A stretch of DNA of 64,000 nt from JALORV01 sp035498175 (lineage in GTDB: Bacteria; Pseudomonadota; Gammaproteobacteria; Burkholderiales; Burkholderiaceae_F). The DNA is taken from assembly GCA_035498175.1 (NCBI GenBank), contig DATKAJ010000053.1, forward strand, positions 1 to 64,000, written 5' to 3'. Positions within the stretch are counted from its first letter, which is position 1. The number at the start of each line of letters is the position of its first letter. This document shows positions 35,209 to 44,592 of this stretch, piece after piece. A program made the translations under genes and the position numbers. Under the pieces are notes generated by a model. It saw nothing but the letters and a program-made list of their open reading frames with translations. It did no database searches and was not told where the DNA came from.

Positions 35209-36164
35209 GCACACCGACGGTCTTCATCGACGGCGAGCACGGCACCACCGGGCTGCAGATCCGCACCCGCCTGCAGCCGCGCCGCGACCTGACACTGCTG
35301 AGCCTGCCGCCCGAGGCCCGCAAGGATCCGGCCGCGAAGCGCGATATCGTCAATCGCGCCGACTGCGTCATCCTGTGCCTGCCCGACGACGGGGCGCGCG
35401 AGACTGTGACGCTTATTGAGAGCCCGACCACGCGGGTGATCGATGCGAGCACGGCTCATCGGACGGCAACCGGCTGGACGTACGGGTTTGCGGAGCTGAC
35501 CCGGACACAGCGCGGTGCGATCGCGACCTCGCGGCGAGTGTCCAACCCCGGCTGCTATCCGACCGGATTTCTCGCGCTGGTGCGGCCGCTGCGCGAGCGC
35601 GGACTGCTGCCAGACGACTTTCCAGTGACAGTGCACGCGGTCTCCGGCTATTCGGGCGGCGGCCGGAAAATGATCGAGAGCTTCGAACAGCCCACACCGG
35701 ATGGGCGTCCGCAGAAGTACGGCGACTACGGACTCACGCTGCGCCACAAGCACGTTGACGAGATGCAGCGTCATGGCCTGCTGGCGCGGGCACCGCTGTT
35801 CTCGCCATCGGTCGGGTACTTCCGGCAGGGCATGCTGGTGCACGTGCCTCTGCAGCTCGGTGCGCTGCCGGGCACGGTTCGTGGCGCCGACCTGCACGCG
35901 GCCTATCGCGAGCACTTTGCCGGCGAGGCCTTCATCGTGGTGCGTCCGCTCGACGACACCACCGCGTTGCGCGCGGGTGCGTTCCTCGAGCCCGAAGCGC
36001 TGAACGACACCAATCGCCTCGAAGTCTTCGTCTTCGCCAACGAGGCGACACGCCAGGCGCTGCTGGTTGCCCGCCTCGACAATCTGGGCAAGGGGGCGAG
36101 CGGGGCCGCGGTGCAGAACCTTAACCTGATGCTCGGCTTGCCGGAAGGCGAGGGGCTCGGCTGA
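35205..36164 (+). CDS. argC: N-acetyl-gamma-glutamyl-phosphate reductase
   Basis: ArgC reduces N-acetylglutamyl-phosphate to the semialdehyde with NADPH in arginine synthesis. The 319-aa product is of the shorter (type 2) ArgC class. It has the N-terminal FIDGEHGTTGLQIRTRL nucleotide loop, the ASTAHRT segment, the active-site Cys in SNPGCYPTGFLALVRPL (about residue 117), GYSGGGRKMIE and the C-terminal LDNLGKGASGAAVQNLNLMLG. It overlaps GNAT by 4 nt and paiB by 1 nt. A promoter, Arg-rich ORF and terminator lie upstream of the set, so attenuation by arginine is a testable possibility. Confidence 0.95.
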   Translation: MSTPTVFIDGEHGTTGLQIRTRLQPRRDLTLLSLPPEARKDPAAKRDIVNRADCVILCLPDDGARETVTLIESPTTRVIDASTAHRTATGWTYGFAELTRTQRGAIATSRRVSNPGCYPTGFLALVRPLRERGLLPDDFPVTVHAVSGYSGGGRKMIESFEQPTPDGRPQKYGDYGLTLRHKHVDEMQRHGLLARAPLFSPSVGYFRQGMLVHVPLQLGALPGTVRGADLHAAYREHFAGEAFIVVRPLDDTTALRAGAFLEPEALNDTNRLEVFVFANEATRQALLVARLDNLGKGASGAAVQNLNLMLGLPEGEGLG

Positions 36165-36778
36165 TGCTGTACACGCCACCGCACTTCAACGCGAGCGCTG
36201 CGCAGGCAGCACGCCTGATTCGCGCAAACCCGCTCGCCACGCTGATCGGCCCGGGCGAAGAGCCGATCGTCACGCATGCGCCGCTGCTGCTGGACGATGC
36301 GAGCGAACCCTGGCGCCTGATGGGCCACGTCGCGCGCGCCAACCCGCACTGGCAGGCGTGGGAGCAGACGCCCGAGGTGCTCGTGGTGTTCCAGGGCGGC
36401 GACGCCTATATCTCGCCGTCGCTGTACTCGGCGCGCAAGGCCGTCCCGACCTGGAACTATGCGGTGGTGCACGTGTGGGGCCGCATCGCCGTGACGCACG
36501 ACAGCGAGCGCAAGGAGCAGGTGCTCAAGGCGCTGATCGGGCAGCACGATCCCGCCTACCACACGCAGTGGGACGCGCTCGAACCGGACTTTCGCGAAGG
36601 CATGAAGTCGGGCATCGTTGCCTTCAGCATCGAGATGCAGCGCGTTGACGCCAAGTTCAAGCTGAGCCAGAACCGCCCGGCGGACGATCGTGCCCGCGTG
36701 CTGCAGGCGATGGAGCAGGGCGACGAGAAGGCGCGCGCGCTGGCGCAGTGGATGAAGGCGAGCCCGGATACGCCATGA
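36164..36778 (+). CDS. PaiB-family FMN-binding protein
   Basis: The 204-aa split-barrel flavin-binding protein begins MLYTPPHFNASAAQAARLI and has the conserved blocks THAPLLLD, GHVARANPHW, VVFQGGDAYISPSLY, VPTWNYAVVHVWG and KSGIVAFSIEMQRVDAKFKLSQNR. The family includes B. subtilis PaiB, described as a negative regulator of sporulation and protease genes; in proteobacteria its role is unclear. Its ATG overlaps the argC TGA by one base and its stop overlaps the next start, which indicates translational coupling. Confidence 0.92.
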   Translation: MLYTPPHFNASAAQAARLIRANPLATLIGPGEEPIVTHAPLLLDDASEPWRLMGHVARANPHWQAWEQTPEVLVVFQGGDAYISPSLYSARKAVPTWNYAVVHVWGRIAVTHDSERKEQVLKALIGQHDPAYHTQWDALEPDFREGMKSGIVAFSIEMQRVDAKFKLSQNRPADDRARVLQAMEQGDEKARALAQWMKASPDTP

Positions 36779-37677
36779 CGCCGCGCATCCTCGAGGTGCG
36801 GCACACGACCACCTATCGCTATGCGCAGTCGGTGCGCTTTGGCGAGCACCGCGTGATGTTCCGTCCGCGGTCGGGGCACGACATCCGCATACTCGACGCC
36901 GCGGCCGATGTGAGCATGGCGGCGCGCGTCGACTGGGTGCAGGACACACAGTCGAACTGGGTCACGCTGATCACTCCGGCGGGGATGTCGGACCAGCTCT
37001 GCATCGACTGCCGCTTCCGTGTCTCGCACCGCGGCGTGCGCGGTATCAACGAACTGCCGCTGGCGCCGCATGCGCGCCGCTGGCCGTTCGACTACAGCGC
37101 CGACGAACGCCGCGACCTCGGCGCACTGCTCGAGCGGCACTACCCCGACCCCGAAGGTCGGGTGTTCGAATGGTGCAGGCCGTTTCTCGCGCCGGTGGTG
37201 CGACCCGACACGCGCGAGCTTCTGACATCGATCGCGGCGGCGATCAAGGCGCAGTTCCGCTATGAGGTGCGCGAAGCGGAAGGAACGCAGACCCCGCACG
37301 AGACGATCGAGCGCGGCACCGGGTCTTGCCGTGACTTTGCGCTGCTGATGATGGAGGTCGTCCGGCGCCTGGGCATCGCGGCGCGCTTCGTGTCCGGATA
37401 CCTGTACGACGCCAGCGTCGACGCGGGCGGCGACGCCGATGTGAGCGGTGCGGGGGCGACGCATGCGTGGATGCACGCTTACCTGCCCGGAGCGGGATGG
37501 GTTCCGTTCGACCCGACCAACGCGCTGTTCGGCGGCGCCAGTCTGATCCGCGTCGCCTACGCGCGTGACCCCGCGCTGGCCGCGCCGGTATCCGGGCGCT
37601 GGTATGGCGACCCGGCGCATTTCATCGGCATGGAAACCGCCGTATCGGTCCGGCGCAGCGACAGCGCGGCGCTGTAG
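36775..37677 (+). CDS. Transglutaminase-like (papain-fold) family protein
   Basis: The 300-aa cytoplasmic protein has an N-terminal beta domain (VRHTTTYRYAQSVRFGEHRVMFRPR, residues 7-31) followed by the transglutaminase core. The catalytic Cys lies in ERGTGSCRDFALLMMEVVRRLG (Cys at about residue 184), the His in GATHAWMHAYLPGAGW and the Asp in PFDPTNA. It belongs to the bacterial group with N-terminal Bact_transglu_N domain, often near circularly permuted ATP-grasp genes, but none is here. The substrate is unknown. ATG 36775 overlaps the paiB stop. Confidence 0.9.
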   Translation: MTPRILEVRHTTTYRYAQSVRFGEHRVMFRPRSGHDIRILDAAADVSMAARVDWVQDTQSNWVTLITPAGMSDQLCIDCRFRVSHRGVRGINELPLAPHARRWPFDYSADERRDLGALLERHYPDPEGRVFEWCRPFLAPVVRPDTRELLTSIAAAIKAQFRYEVREAEGTQTPHETIERGTGSCRDFALLMMEVVRRLGIAARFVSGYLYDASVDAGGDADVSGAGATHAWMHAYLPGAGWVPFDPTNALFGGASLIRVAYARDPALAAPVSGRWYGDPAHFIGMETAVSVRRSDSAAL

Positions 37678-37697
37678 GCCCGGGGCCCCGCCTTCCT

Positions 37698-38663
37698 TCA
37701 GTAGCCGCCTTCGACGAGGTTGCGTGGCCGCCCGGCGATGAAGCTCTCGATGTTGTCCATCAGCTGATCAGCCAGGCTCTGCTGCGCCTCGTCCGACGCC
37801 CAGGCGACGTGCGGTGTCAGGATCACATTCGGGCGCGCCGCGATCTTCAGCAGCGGGTTGTCGGGCGCCGGAGGCTCGTCGCTGGTCACGTCGAAGCCGG
37901 CACCGCTGATCAGTCCCTGGTCGAGCGCTTCGACGAGCGCAGTCTCGTCCACCAGGCCGCCGCGTGCCGTGTTGATCAGCAGGGGTCGCCGCCTCATCGC
38001 CCGGAACTCCGGCATCGCGATCATGCCGCGGGTCCGCGGTGTGAGCGGCGAATGCAGCGTGATGATGTCGCTCGTTTCCAGCACCTCCTGCCAAGGCGTG
38101 TACAGCGGGCCGAGCCCGGAAACTCCCTTGTGGGCGGCGAACATCGGCACCATGTCGAAGGCCCTGGCGATGCCGGCGACGCGCTGTCCGAGCACGCCTT
38201 CGCCGATGATTCCGAGTCGCGCGCCGGCGAGGTCGTGGATCGGATGGTCGAAGAAGCAGAACTGCCCCGACTGCTGCCAGCGGCCGGCGATCACCGACTC
38301 GCGATACGCGACGACATTCCGGCGCAGCGCGAGCAGCAGCGCGAACGTGTGCTCCGGCACCGTGTTGACCGCATAGCCGCGGATGTTGGAGACCGCGATG
38401 CCGCGCGCCTTGCAGGTCTCCTTGTCGACACAGTCGGTGCCGGTGGCGGCCACCGCAATCAGCTTCAGGTCGGGCAACTGCGCAAGGGCGTCGGCCCGCA
38501 GCGGCACCTTGTTCAGGATCGCCACCGACGCCCCGGCCAGTCGCTCCACCACCTGACCGGGATGCGTGTTCTCGTGTTCGATCAGTTCGTGCGCAAACTG
38601 CGGACGCCGCAGGCGCACCTGAGGCGCGATCGTCGAACGATCGAGGAAGACAAGCTTGCGCAT
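37698..38663 (-). CDS. D-2-hydroxyacid dehydrogenase (glycerate/hydroxypyruvate reductase type)
   Basis: The 321-aa NAD(P)-dependent enzyme has the Rossmann motif LGIIGEGVLGQRVAGIA, the substrate-binding region VAATGTDCVDKE, the catalytic Arg in LINTARGGLVDE, Glu in FDVTSDEPPAP and His in ILTPHVAWAS. The fit is best with hydroxypyruvate/glycerate dehydrogenases. It ends the transketolase-TRAP operon and starts 13 nt after the tkt stop. That placement suggests reduction of a 2-oxo acid produced by, or feeding, the transketolases. It converges on the transglutaminase gene with a 20-nt gap. Confidence 0.93.
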   Translation of the reverse strand: MRKLVFLDRSTIAPQVRLRRPQFAHELIEHENTHPGQVVERLAGASVAILNKVPLRADALAQLPDLKLIAVAATGTDCVDKETCKARGIAVSNIRGYAVNTVPEHTFALLLALRRNVVAYRESVIAGRWQQSGQFCFFDHPIHDLAGARLGIIGEGVLGQRVAGIARAFDMVPMFAAHKGVSGLGPLYTPWQEVLETSDIITLHSPLTPRTRGMIAMPEFRAMRRRPLLINTARGGLVDETALVEALDQGLISGAGFDVTSDEPPAPDNPLLKIAARPNVILTPHVAWASDEAQQSLADQLMDNIESFIAGRPRNLVEGGY

Positions 38664-38676
38664 GGTGCCGCTCCGG

Positions 38677-40698
38677 TCAGCGCGATGCGAGGCAGCGCTT
38701 CGCCTCCGCGACGACCGCGGCTGGCGTGATGCCGAAATGCTCGTAGAGCTGCTCGGCAGGACCCGAGGCGCCGAATCCGGTCATGCCGACGAAGCCGCCC
38801 TCGATGCCGAGATACTTATCCCAGCCGAAGCGCACCGCGGCCTCCACGGCGACGCGCACGCCGTCGTGCGGCAGAACAGACTTGCGGTACGCGGCGTCCT
38901 GCGCATCGAACAGCTCCCAGCTCGGCATCGAAACCACGGCGGTCGGAATGCCTTCCGCCTGCAGTCGCGCGCGCGCCGCGACTGCCAGCGCCACTTCGGA
39001 GCCGGTCGCGAGCAGCGTGACCCGGCGGGCGCCGCCTTCGGCATCGGCGAGCACGTAGGCACCGCGCCGGCTGAGATTCTCGTCGGTGGCATGCGCTCGC
39101 ACACACGGCAACGCCTGGCGCGCAAACACCAGCGTTGTCGGCCCGCTGCGGTGGGCGAGCGCGATCTCCCAGCACTCCGCGGCTTCGACGGCGTCGGCCG
39201 GACGCAGCACCAGCATGTTCGGCATCGCCCGCAGCGATGCCAGGATTTCGACCGGCTGATGCGTCGGCCCGTTCTTGCCGACGCCGATCGAATCGTGGCT
39301 GAACACGAACTTGACTGGCAGACCCATCAGGGCCGCCATCCGCATCGCGGGCCGCTCGTAGTCTGAGAACGGCAGGTAAGTGACGGCGAGCGGAATCACC
39401 CCGCCGTGCGCGGCCATGCCGTTGGCCATCGCGCCCATCAGGTGCTCGCGCACGCCGCAGTGCACGTAGGCGCCGCTGCGATCGTCCGCAGTAAATGCGG
39501 TCAGGCGGCGCTTGTGGCTGGTCGGTGCCTCGAGGTCGGCGCAGCCGACAATGCGCTCTGGCAGCACGTCCTTGAGCCGATCGTTGATCTCGGCCGAAAT
39601 CATGATTCCGCCGAGAGGCGGGTCCTGCAGCGGGGCGCCGCGCTTGTAGTCCAGCACCACGTCGCGCCAGCCGGCCGGAAGATCGCCGCGCACCACGCGC
39701 TCGAACTCGCCGCGCTGATCGGCAGGCAGCGCGGCGACGCGCTGCTTCCAGGCGTTGTACTCGGTGCGGCTGCGGCGCCCTGCGGCGCGCCATGCGTCGA
39801 GGATGTCTACGGGAACCTCGAAGGTCGCATGGGGCCAGTCGAGATCGCGGCGCGCCGCTTCGGCGTCCTCGGGATAAAGCCGCGCGCTGTGGCCGCCGCG
39901 CTGGCCCTGCAGGCGCGCGATGCCGCGGCCGATGATCGTGCGGCACGCGATCATCGAAGGTCGCGGGTCGCGCTTCGCCGCCGCGATCGCGGCCGACACC
40001 GCCTCGAGGTCGTGGCCATCGACTTCAATCACGTGCCAGTCGGCGGCGCGGAAGCGCGCGGCCACGTCCTCGCTGATCGACAGCGTGGTGCTGCCATCGT
40101 CGGTGATGCGGTTGTCGTCCCAGAACAGCACCAGCTTGCCGAGGCGCAGGTGGCCGGCGAGCGAGATCATCTCCTGGCCGATGCCCTCCTGCAGGCACCC
40201 GTCGCCGGCGAACACGTAGGTATGGTGATCGACGAGTCCGGCGCCGAAACGCGCGCTCAGATAGGCCTCGGCGACGGCCATGCCGAGCGCATTCGCCACG
40301 CCCTGGCCGAGCGGTCCGGTCGTCACCTCGATCCCGCTCGCGGTGTCGAACTCGGGATGCCCCTCACAGCGCGATCCAAGCTCGCGGAAGCTCTTGATCT
40401 GATCGATCGAAATTGCCTCGTAGCCCGTCAGGTACAGCAGCGAAAACAGCAGCATCGAGCCGTGGCCGTTCGACAGCACGAACCTGTCGCGGTCCGGCCA
40501 GGTCGGATCGGCAGGGTTGAACTTCAGGTGCCGCGTGAACAGCGCCGTCGCGATCTCGGCCATGCCGAGCGGAACGCCCTGGTGGCCCTCGGTCGCGCGC
40601 ACGATCGCGTCGATCGAGACGAACCGGATCGCGTTCGCGAGCTTCTGCGAGTTGACGGCCTCGCGAACCGACGACTTGACAGCTTCCAACGTGTTCAT
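38677..40698 (-). CDS. tkt: Transketolase, full-length
   Basis: This enzyme transfers two-carbon ketol units between sugars with ThDP. The 673-aa product has an N-terminal PP domain (VLSNGHGSMLLFSLLYLTGY; AGDGCLQEGIGQEMISLAGHL with GDG and the Asn in DNRITDDG), a middle Pyr domain (GVREHLMGAMANGMAAHGG with the ThDP Glu; THQPVEILASLRAMPN) and a C-terminal domain (VGMTGFGASGPAEQLYEHFGI). It is unusual that the same operon also encodes a split transketolase (43594-45432), so this copy is probably dedicated to the operon's pathway rather than to the general pentose phosphate pathway. Confidence 0.96.
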   Translation of the reverse strand: MNTLEAVKSSVREAVNSQKLANAIRFVSIDAIVRATEGHQGVPLGMAEIATALFTRHLKFNPADPTWPDRDRFVLSNGHGSMLLFSLLYLTGYEAISIDQIKSFRELGSRCEGHPEFDTASGIEVTTGPLGQGVANALGMAVAEAYLSARFGAGLVDHHTYVFAGDGCLQEGIGQEMISLAGHLRLGKLVLFWDDNRITDDGSTTLSISEDVAARFRAADWHVIEVDGHDLEAVSAAIAAAKRDPRPSMIACRTIIGRGIARLQGQRGGHSARLYPEDAEAARRDLDWPHATFEVPVDILDAWRAAGRRSRTEYNAWKQRVAALPADQRGEFERVVRGDLPAGWRDVVLDYKRGAPLQDPPLGGIMISAEINDRLKDVLPERIVGCADLEAPTSHKRRLTAFTADDRSGAYVHCGVREHLMGAMANGMAAHGGVIPLAVTYLPFSDYERPAMRMAALMGLPVKFVFSHDSIGVGKNGPTHQPVEILASLRAMPNMLVLRPADAVEAAECWEIALAHRSGPTTLVFARQALPCVRAHATDENLSRRGAYVLADAEGGARRVTLLATGSEVALAVAARARLQAEGIPTAVVSMPSWELFDAQDAAYRKSVLPHDGVRVAVEAAVRFGWDKYLGIEGGFVGMTGFGASGPAEQLYEHFGITPAAVVAEAKRCLASR

Positions 40699-40726
40699 GA
40701 TGGCGTCGCCTTCACGCGGTGAATCT

Positions 40727-41986
40727 CTAGTGGATCGTCAGCGCCGGCACGTAGCTCATCAACAGGAGCACGGCCAGCGCCACCAGGTAGAAGGGAACCA
40801 TTGCCCGCACGGTCTCGCCGATCTTGACCTTGGCGATCGAGCTGGTGATGAAGAGCGTCGTTCCGACCGGGGGCGTGTAAAGCCCGATCGCGAGATTGAC
40901 GACCATCATCACGCCGAGCTGAACCGGGTCCATCCCGGCCATATTGGCGAGCGGAACGAAGATCGGCGTCAGCAGCAGCACGGCCGCAGGCAGGTCGATG
41001 AACATCCCGGCGAACAGCATGATGATGTTCATCGCGAGGATGATGAGCCAATGCTCATGCAGCGTGTTCTTTGCGAAGTCGGCGAACGCCACCGGAAGCT
41101 GTTCGAACGTGATGATCCAGCCCATCGCGCTCGACGCCATGATGACGAGCAGCACGACGCCAGTCGCTATGCCTGCTTCGAGCACTGCGGCCTTGACCCG
41201 TTGCAGCGTCATGTCACGGTAGACCAGCATCGAGATCACCCCTGCATAGAGCGTGCTGATGATGCTGACCTCGGTCGGAGTGGCAATGCCAAAGCGCAGA
41301 AAGACGATGATCAGGACCGGCAGCGCCAGCGCCGGAGAGGCGTAGCCGACCTCCTTGAGGACCAGCTTCACGCTGATGGGGCGCACTTCCCGCGGGTAGT
41401 TCTTGGCGCGCCCGACGAAGTAACACACGGCCATGAAGCCGAAGCACAGCATCATTCCAGGCAGGATGCCGGCGATGAACAGTGCCCCGATCGAGGCGCC
41501 TGATGCGAGCGCATAGATGATGAACGGGATCGAGGGCGGAATCAGGATGTCGATCGTCGCAGCCGCTGCGAGTGTCGCAGCGGCAAACGAACCCGGGTAG
41601 CCGAGCTTCTTCTGCCACGGAATCAGCATGGAGCCGATGGCCGAGGCATCGGCGACCGCCGAGCCCGAAACGCCGCCGAAGATCGTCGACGACATCACGC
41701 CAACCTGCGCCGGGCCACCATGGAAGCGCCCGATCAGCGTCGTCATCAGGTCGATCAGCGTCTGCCCCAGTCGGCCGCCCATCATCAGCGCGCCGGTCAG
41801 GATGAAGAACGGGATGGCGATCAGAGGAAAGCTCTGGACCTGCGACACCATCTGTTCGACCACGAGGCTGAGTGGCACCCGGTCCGAAGTGAGGATGCCG
41901 CCGATGGCGGCCAGCACGAGCGCGTGGGCGATCGGGATTGCCGCGATCGCGGCAATCGCGAAGATCAGGAAGGCGACGGCACTCAT
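40727..41986 (-). CDS. dctM: TRAP transporter large permease (DctM)
   Basis: The 419-aa inner-membrane protein has about twelve helices and is the main channel of a tripartite ATP-independent periplasmic importer driven by Na+. Recognisable blocks are FFILTGALMMGGRLGQTLIDL, GGVSGSAVADASAIGSML, FAAATLAAAATIDILIPPSIPFIIYA and PVGTTLFITSSIAK near the C-terminus. Its start shares one base with the dctQ stop. With DctQ and DctP it forms a complete importer inside the transketolase operon, so its substrate is likely that pathway's starting compound. Confidence 0.95.
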   Translation of the reverse strand: MSAVAFLIFAIAAIAAIPIAHALVLAAIGGILTSDRVPLSLVVEQMVSQVQSFPLIAIPFFILTGALMMGGRLGQTLIDLMTTLIGRFHGGPAQVGVMSSTIFGGVSGSAVADASAIGSMLIPWQKKLGYPGSFAAATLAAAATIDILIPPSIPFIIYALASGASIGALFIAGILPGMMLCFGFMAVCYFVGRAKNYPREVRPISVKLVLKEVGYASPALALPVLIIVFLRFGIATPTEVSIISTLYAGVISMLVYRDMTLQRVKAAVLEAGIATGVVLLVIMASSAMGWIITFEQLPVAFADFAKNTLHEHWLIILAMNIIMLFAGMFIDLPAAVLLLTPIFVPLANMAGMDPVQLGVMMVVNLAIGLYTPPVGTTLFITSSIAKVKIGETVRAMVPFYLVALAVLLLMSYVPALTIH

Positions 41987-42489
41987 CAGAAGGCTCCCGT
42001 GACTTGTTCGTGCTTTTCCTTGACCCAGTTCAGCAACTCGCCCAGATGGACCAGTGCGATGAGGACGAAGCCGATGAAAAGGCAGGTGTAGGTGACCGAA
42101 CCTGGAACGCCAAGGATCGGTGACCGCTCATCGGCCACGATTGGGATCGCCTGCGCTGTGATGACCGCCAGCAGGCTGTAAGCGCCGATGATCGCGACAT
42201 GGCCGACTGAGGCAAGAATCTGTCGCATACGGCCGTGGACGGCGTCGGCAATGAATGTCGTTGCAATGTGCGCGCCGTGCTGTGCCGCGAGCACGACGCC
42301 GGCCATGACGAGCCACGGGAACAGCAGCTCCGGAATCTCCGAAGCCCAGCGCAGGCTCGAGCCGCTGAAGTAGCGCAGGATCACGTCACTGCAGAGGATG
42401 AGGAAGATCGCGCCGAACGTCAGGTACAGGATCGCAGCGCAGACCCACGCGATGCTGCGATTCAGCTTTTCCGCGATGACGGATGCCAT
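41986..42489 (-). CDS. dctQ: TRAP transporter small permease (DctQ)
   Basis: The 167-aa protein has four hydrophobic segments and family features including LRYFSGSSLRWASEIPELLFPWLVMAG (DctQ motif, about residues 40-65) and AQHGAHIATTFIADAV. It anchors the large permease and helps receive the substrate from DctP. It ends by overlapping dctM and begins 69 nt after dctP. Confidence 0.93.
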   Translation of the reverse strand: MASVIAEKLNRSIAWVCAAILYLTFGAIFLILCSDVILRYFSGSSLRWASEIPELLFPWLVMAGVVLAAQHGAHIATTFIADAVHGRMRQILASVGHVAIIGAYSLLAVITAQAIPIVADERSPILGVPGSVTYTCLFIGFVLIALVHLGELLNWVKEKHEQVTGAF

Positions 42490-42558
42490 GGTGTCTCCTC
42501 GGTATCGAGCGAGCCGCTCGTTGACCGGCCCGCCAGTGGTTGTTCGGATCTGCGTCCG

Positions 42559-43533
42559 CTACTTGGCGTGCGCCGCGGCGACGACCTTCTTGACGTAGTC
42601 GCCGATCGGCCCGCTGGTCCACTTGGCTGTGACAGATTCGGTGGCCTTGGAGAACTGGGCCTGGTCGACCTTGTCGATCTTCACGCCCTTCTTCGGCAGC
42701 TCGACGAGGAGGCGGTCGTCCGCTTCCTTCGAGAGCTTGCGTTGCACGGCTGTGGCTTCGTTGGCAGCTTCCAGGATGATCTTGCGATCCGCCTCGGAAA
42801 GACGGTCCCAGGTCCGCTTGCTCATCAGGAGCGGCGTCATCTCGAATTTGTGGCCAGTCAGCGAGATGTACTTCTGCACTTCGTATAGCTTCGACGCATC
42901 GATATTGGCGAGCGGATTCTCCTGACCGTCGACCACCCCCTGCTGCAAGGCGACGTAGAGCTCGGCAAACTTGATCTGCTGTGTCTCGGCGCCGAGCGCA
43001 GTCATGATGTCGATCGTCACCGCGTCCGGCGGCGTGCGGATCTTCAGGCCCTTCATGTCGGCCGGGTTCAGGATCGGCCGCTTGCTGTTCGATACATGGC
43101 GGATACCGTTGTCCCAGTAGCCGAGGACAATCAGGTTCTTCGCCGCCGACTTCTCGGCGAGTTCCTTGCCGAGCGGTCCATCGAGCAGCTTGAACGCCGC
43201 CGCCGGGTCCGCGAACAGGAACGGCATGCCGAACGCGGCGTACTCGGGCACGATGGTGGCCGTCGCTCCCTGACTGTTAGCGGACATGTCGAGCGATCCG
43301 GAACGCAGCGCGGTCAGCATGGCGGCGTCGTCGCCGAGTTGCGCCGACGGCGCCACATTGACCTCGATCTTGCCGCCGCTCTTCTGTTTGACAGCGTTGG
43401 CGAAGGCGACAGCGGCTTCATGGCGCGGATTGCCGGGCGCAGCACCGTGGCCGAGCGTGAGCTTGGTTTGCGCCGCAGCCGTGCCGCAACCCACCGCAAG
43501 TGCGGTCACCGCAAGAATGGAAAGCAACTTCAT
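42559..43533 (-). CDS. dctP: TRAP transporter periplasmic substrate-binding protein (DctP)
   Basis: The 324-aa periplasmic binding protein has a signal peptide (MKLLSILAVTALAVGCGTAAAQ), then TKLTLGHGAAPGNPRHEAAVAFANAV and the conserved RTPPDAVTIDIMTALGAETQQIKFAELYVALQQGVVDGQENPLANI block, which includes the Arg that grips the ligand's carboxylate. This implies that the imported compound is an acid, probably a sugar acid or hydroxy acid. The start is supported by GGAGACA. It follows the split transketolase after a 60-nt gap containing a hairpin. Confidence 0.95.
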   Translation of the reverse strand: MKLLSILAVTALAVGCGTAAAQTKLTLGHGAAPGNPRHEAAVAFANAVKQKSGGKIEVNVAPSAQLGDDAAMLTALRSGSLDMSANSQGATATIVPEYAAFGMPFLFADPAAAFKLLDGPLGKELAEKSAAKNLIVLGYWDNGIRHVSNSKRPILNPADMKGLKIRTPPDAVTIDIMTALGAETQQIKFAELYVALQQGVVDGQENPLANIDASKLYEVQKYISLTGHKFEMTPLLMSKRTWDRLSEADRKIILEAANEATAVQRKLSKEADDRLLVELPKKGVKIDKVDQAQFSKATESVTAKWTSGPIGDYVKKVVAAAHAK

Positions 43534-43566
43534 TGTCTGTCTCCTTAATGGTCTTATTGAAATGAC

Positions 43567-43585
43567 GGCGCCGCAGGCCGGCGCC
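43567..43585. promoter_or_regulatory. Hairpin between the split transketolase and dctP
   Basis: GGCGCCG (43567-43573), loop CAGGC, CGGCGCC (43579-43585), in the only sizeable gap of the early operon. There is no U-tract, so it is not a clear terminator. It may pause transcription, protect mRNA ends or set different levels for enzyme and transporter genes. Confidence 0.4.
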
Positions 43586-43593
43586 CAATTCGC

Positions 43594-44589
43594 CTACAGC
43601 CAGCCCTTGATGGACCGCACCATCGCCGCGGTCGAGATACCGTACTTGTCATGCAACGTCGGCAGCGCGCCGGCATCGAGGAAAGCGTCGGGCAGCGCGA
43701 TCTGGCGGAAGGGCGGCGTGACCCCCGTGCGCAGCAGCACGCCAGCGATCGCTTCGCCCAGGCCGCCGACGATCGAGTGGTTCTCGGCCACGATCACCAA
43801 CCGTCCGCTGCGTGACGCCTCTCGCACGATCGTTTCCTCGTCGAGTGGCTTGATCGTCGGCACGTGCAGCACGCCGACATCGACGCCGTCGGCGCGCAGC
43901 TTCTCGACCGTCTCGAGCGCGCGCATTGTCATGAAGCCGCTGGAGATGACCAGCGCGTCCTTGCCATCGCGCAGCAGCTTGGCCTTGCCGAGCTCGAACG
44001 TGTAGTTGTACTCGTCGAGTACCACCGGCACCTGGCCGCGCGGCAGGCGCATGTACACCGGCCCGTTGTGTGCGGCCATTGCCGGCACTGCCTGCTCGAC
44101 GTCGACCGCATCGCACGGATCGATGATCGTCAGGTTCGGCATGCCGCGGAAAATGGCGAGGTCCTCGGTCGCCTGGTGGCTGGGGCCGTAGCCGGTGGTC
44201 AGCCCGGGCAGCGCACAGGCGATCTTGACGTTGAGGTTTTCCTCGGCGATCACCTGGTGGATGAAGTCATAGGCACGGCGCGCGGCGAACACCGCATAGG
44301 TCGTGGCGAACGGAATGAAGCCTTCCTTGGCCATGCCGCCCGCTGCGCCCATCAGCAGCTGCTCGGCCATGCCCATCTGGAAGAAGCGATCCGGAAATGC
44401 CTGCGCGAAGATGTGCAGATCGGTGTACTTGGCCAAATCGGCGCTCATGCCGACGACCTCGGGCCGCCGCTGTGCCAGCTCCACCAGCGCGTTGCCGAAG
44501 GGAGCAGGGCGCGTGCGCTGTCCCTCGCCGGCGATCGAGGCGATCATGGCCGAGGTCTTCAGGCGAGGCTTGTTTGCAACAGTGCTCAT
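43594..44589 (-). CDS. Split transketolase, C-terminal (pyrimidine-binding) subunit
   Basis: The 331-aa protein matches the second half of transketolase/DXS. It opens with RTRPAPFGNALVELAQRRPEVVGMSADLAKYTDL, then has GMAEQLLMGAAGGMAKEGFIPFATTYAVFAARRAYD (carrying the ThDP-activating Glu), TTGYGPSHQATEDLAIFRGMPN, and a C-terminal domain with VIVAENHSIVGGLGEAIAGVL. It needs the N-terminal subunit encoded 3 nt upstream (44593-45432) to make an active alpha2beta2 enzyme. Split transketolases are known from specialised sugar breakdown (for example D-apiose and sulfoquinovose routes). Here the substrate is unknown. Confidence 0.93.
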   Translation of the reverse strand: MSTVANKPRLKTSAMIASIAGEGQRTRPAPFGNALVELAQRRPEVVGMSADLAKYTDLHIFAQAFPDRFFQMGMAEQLLMGAAGGMAKEGFIPFATTYAVFAARRAYDFIHQVIAEENLNVKIACALPGLTTGYGPSHQATEDLAIFRGMPNLTIIDPCDAVDVEQAVPAMAAHNGPVYMRLPRGQVPVVLDEYNYTFELGKAKLLRDGKDALVISSGFMTMRALETVEKLRADGVDVGVLHVPTIKPLDEETIVREASRSGRLVIVAENHSIVGGLGEAIAGVLLRTGVTPPFRQIALPDAFLDAGALPTLHDKYGISTAAMVRSIKGWL

Positions 44590-44592
44590 GGT

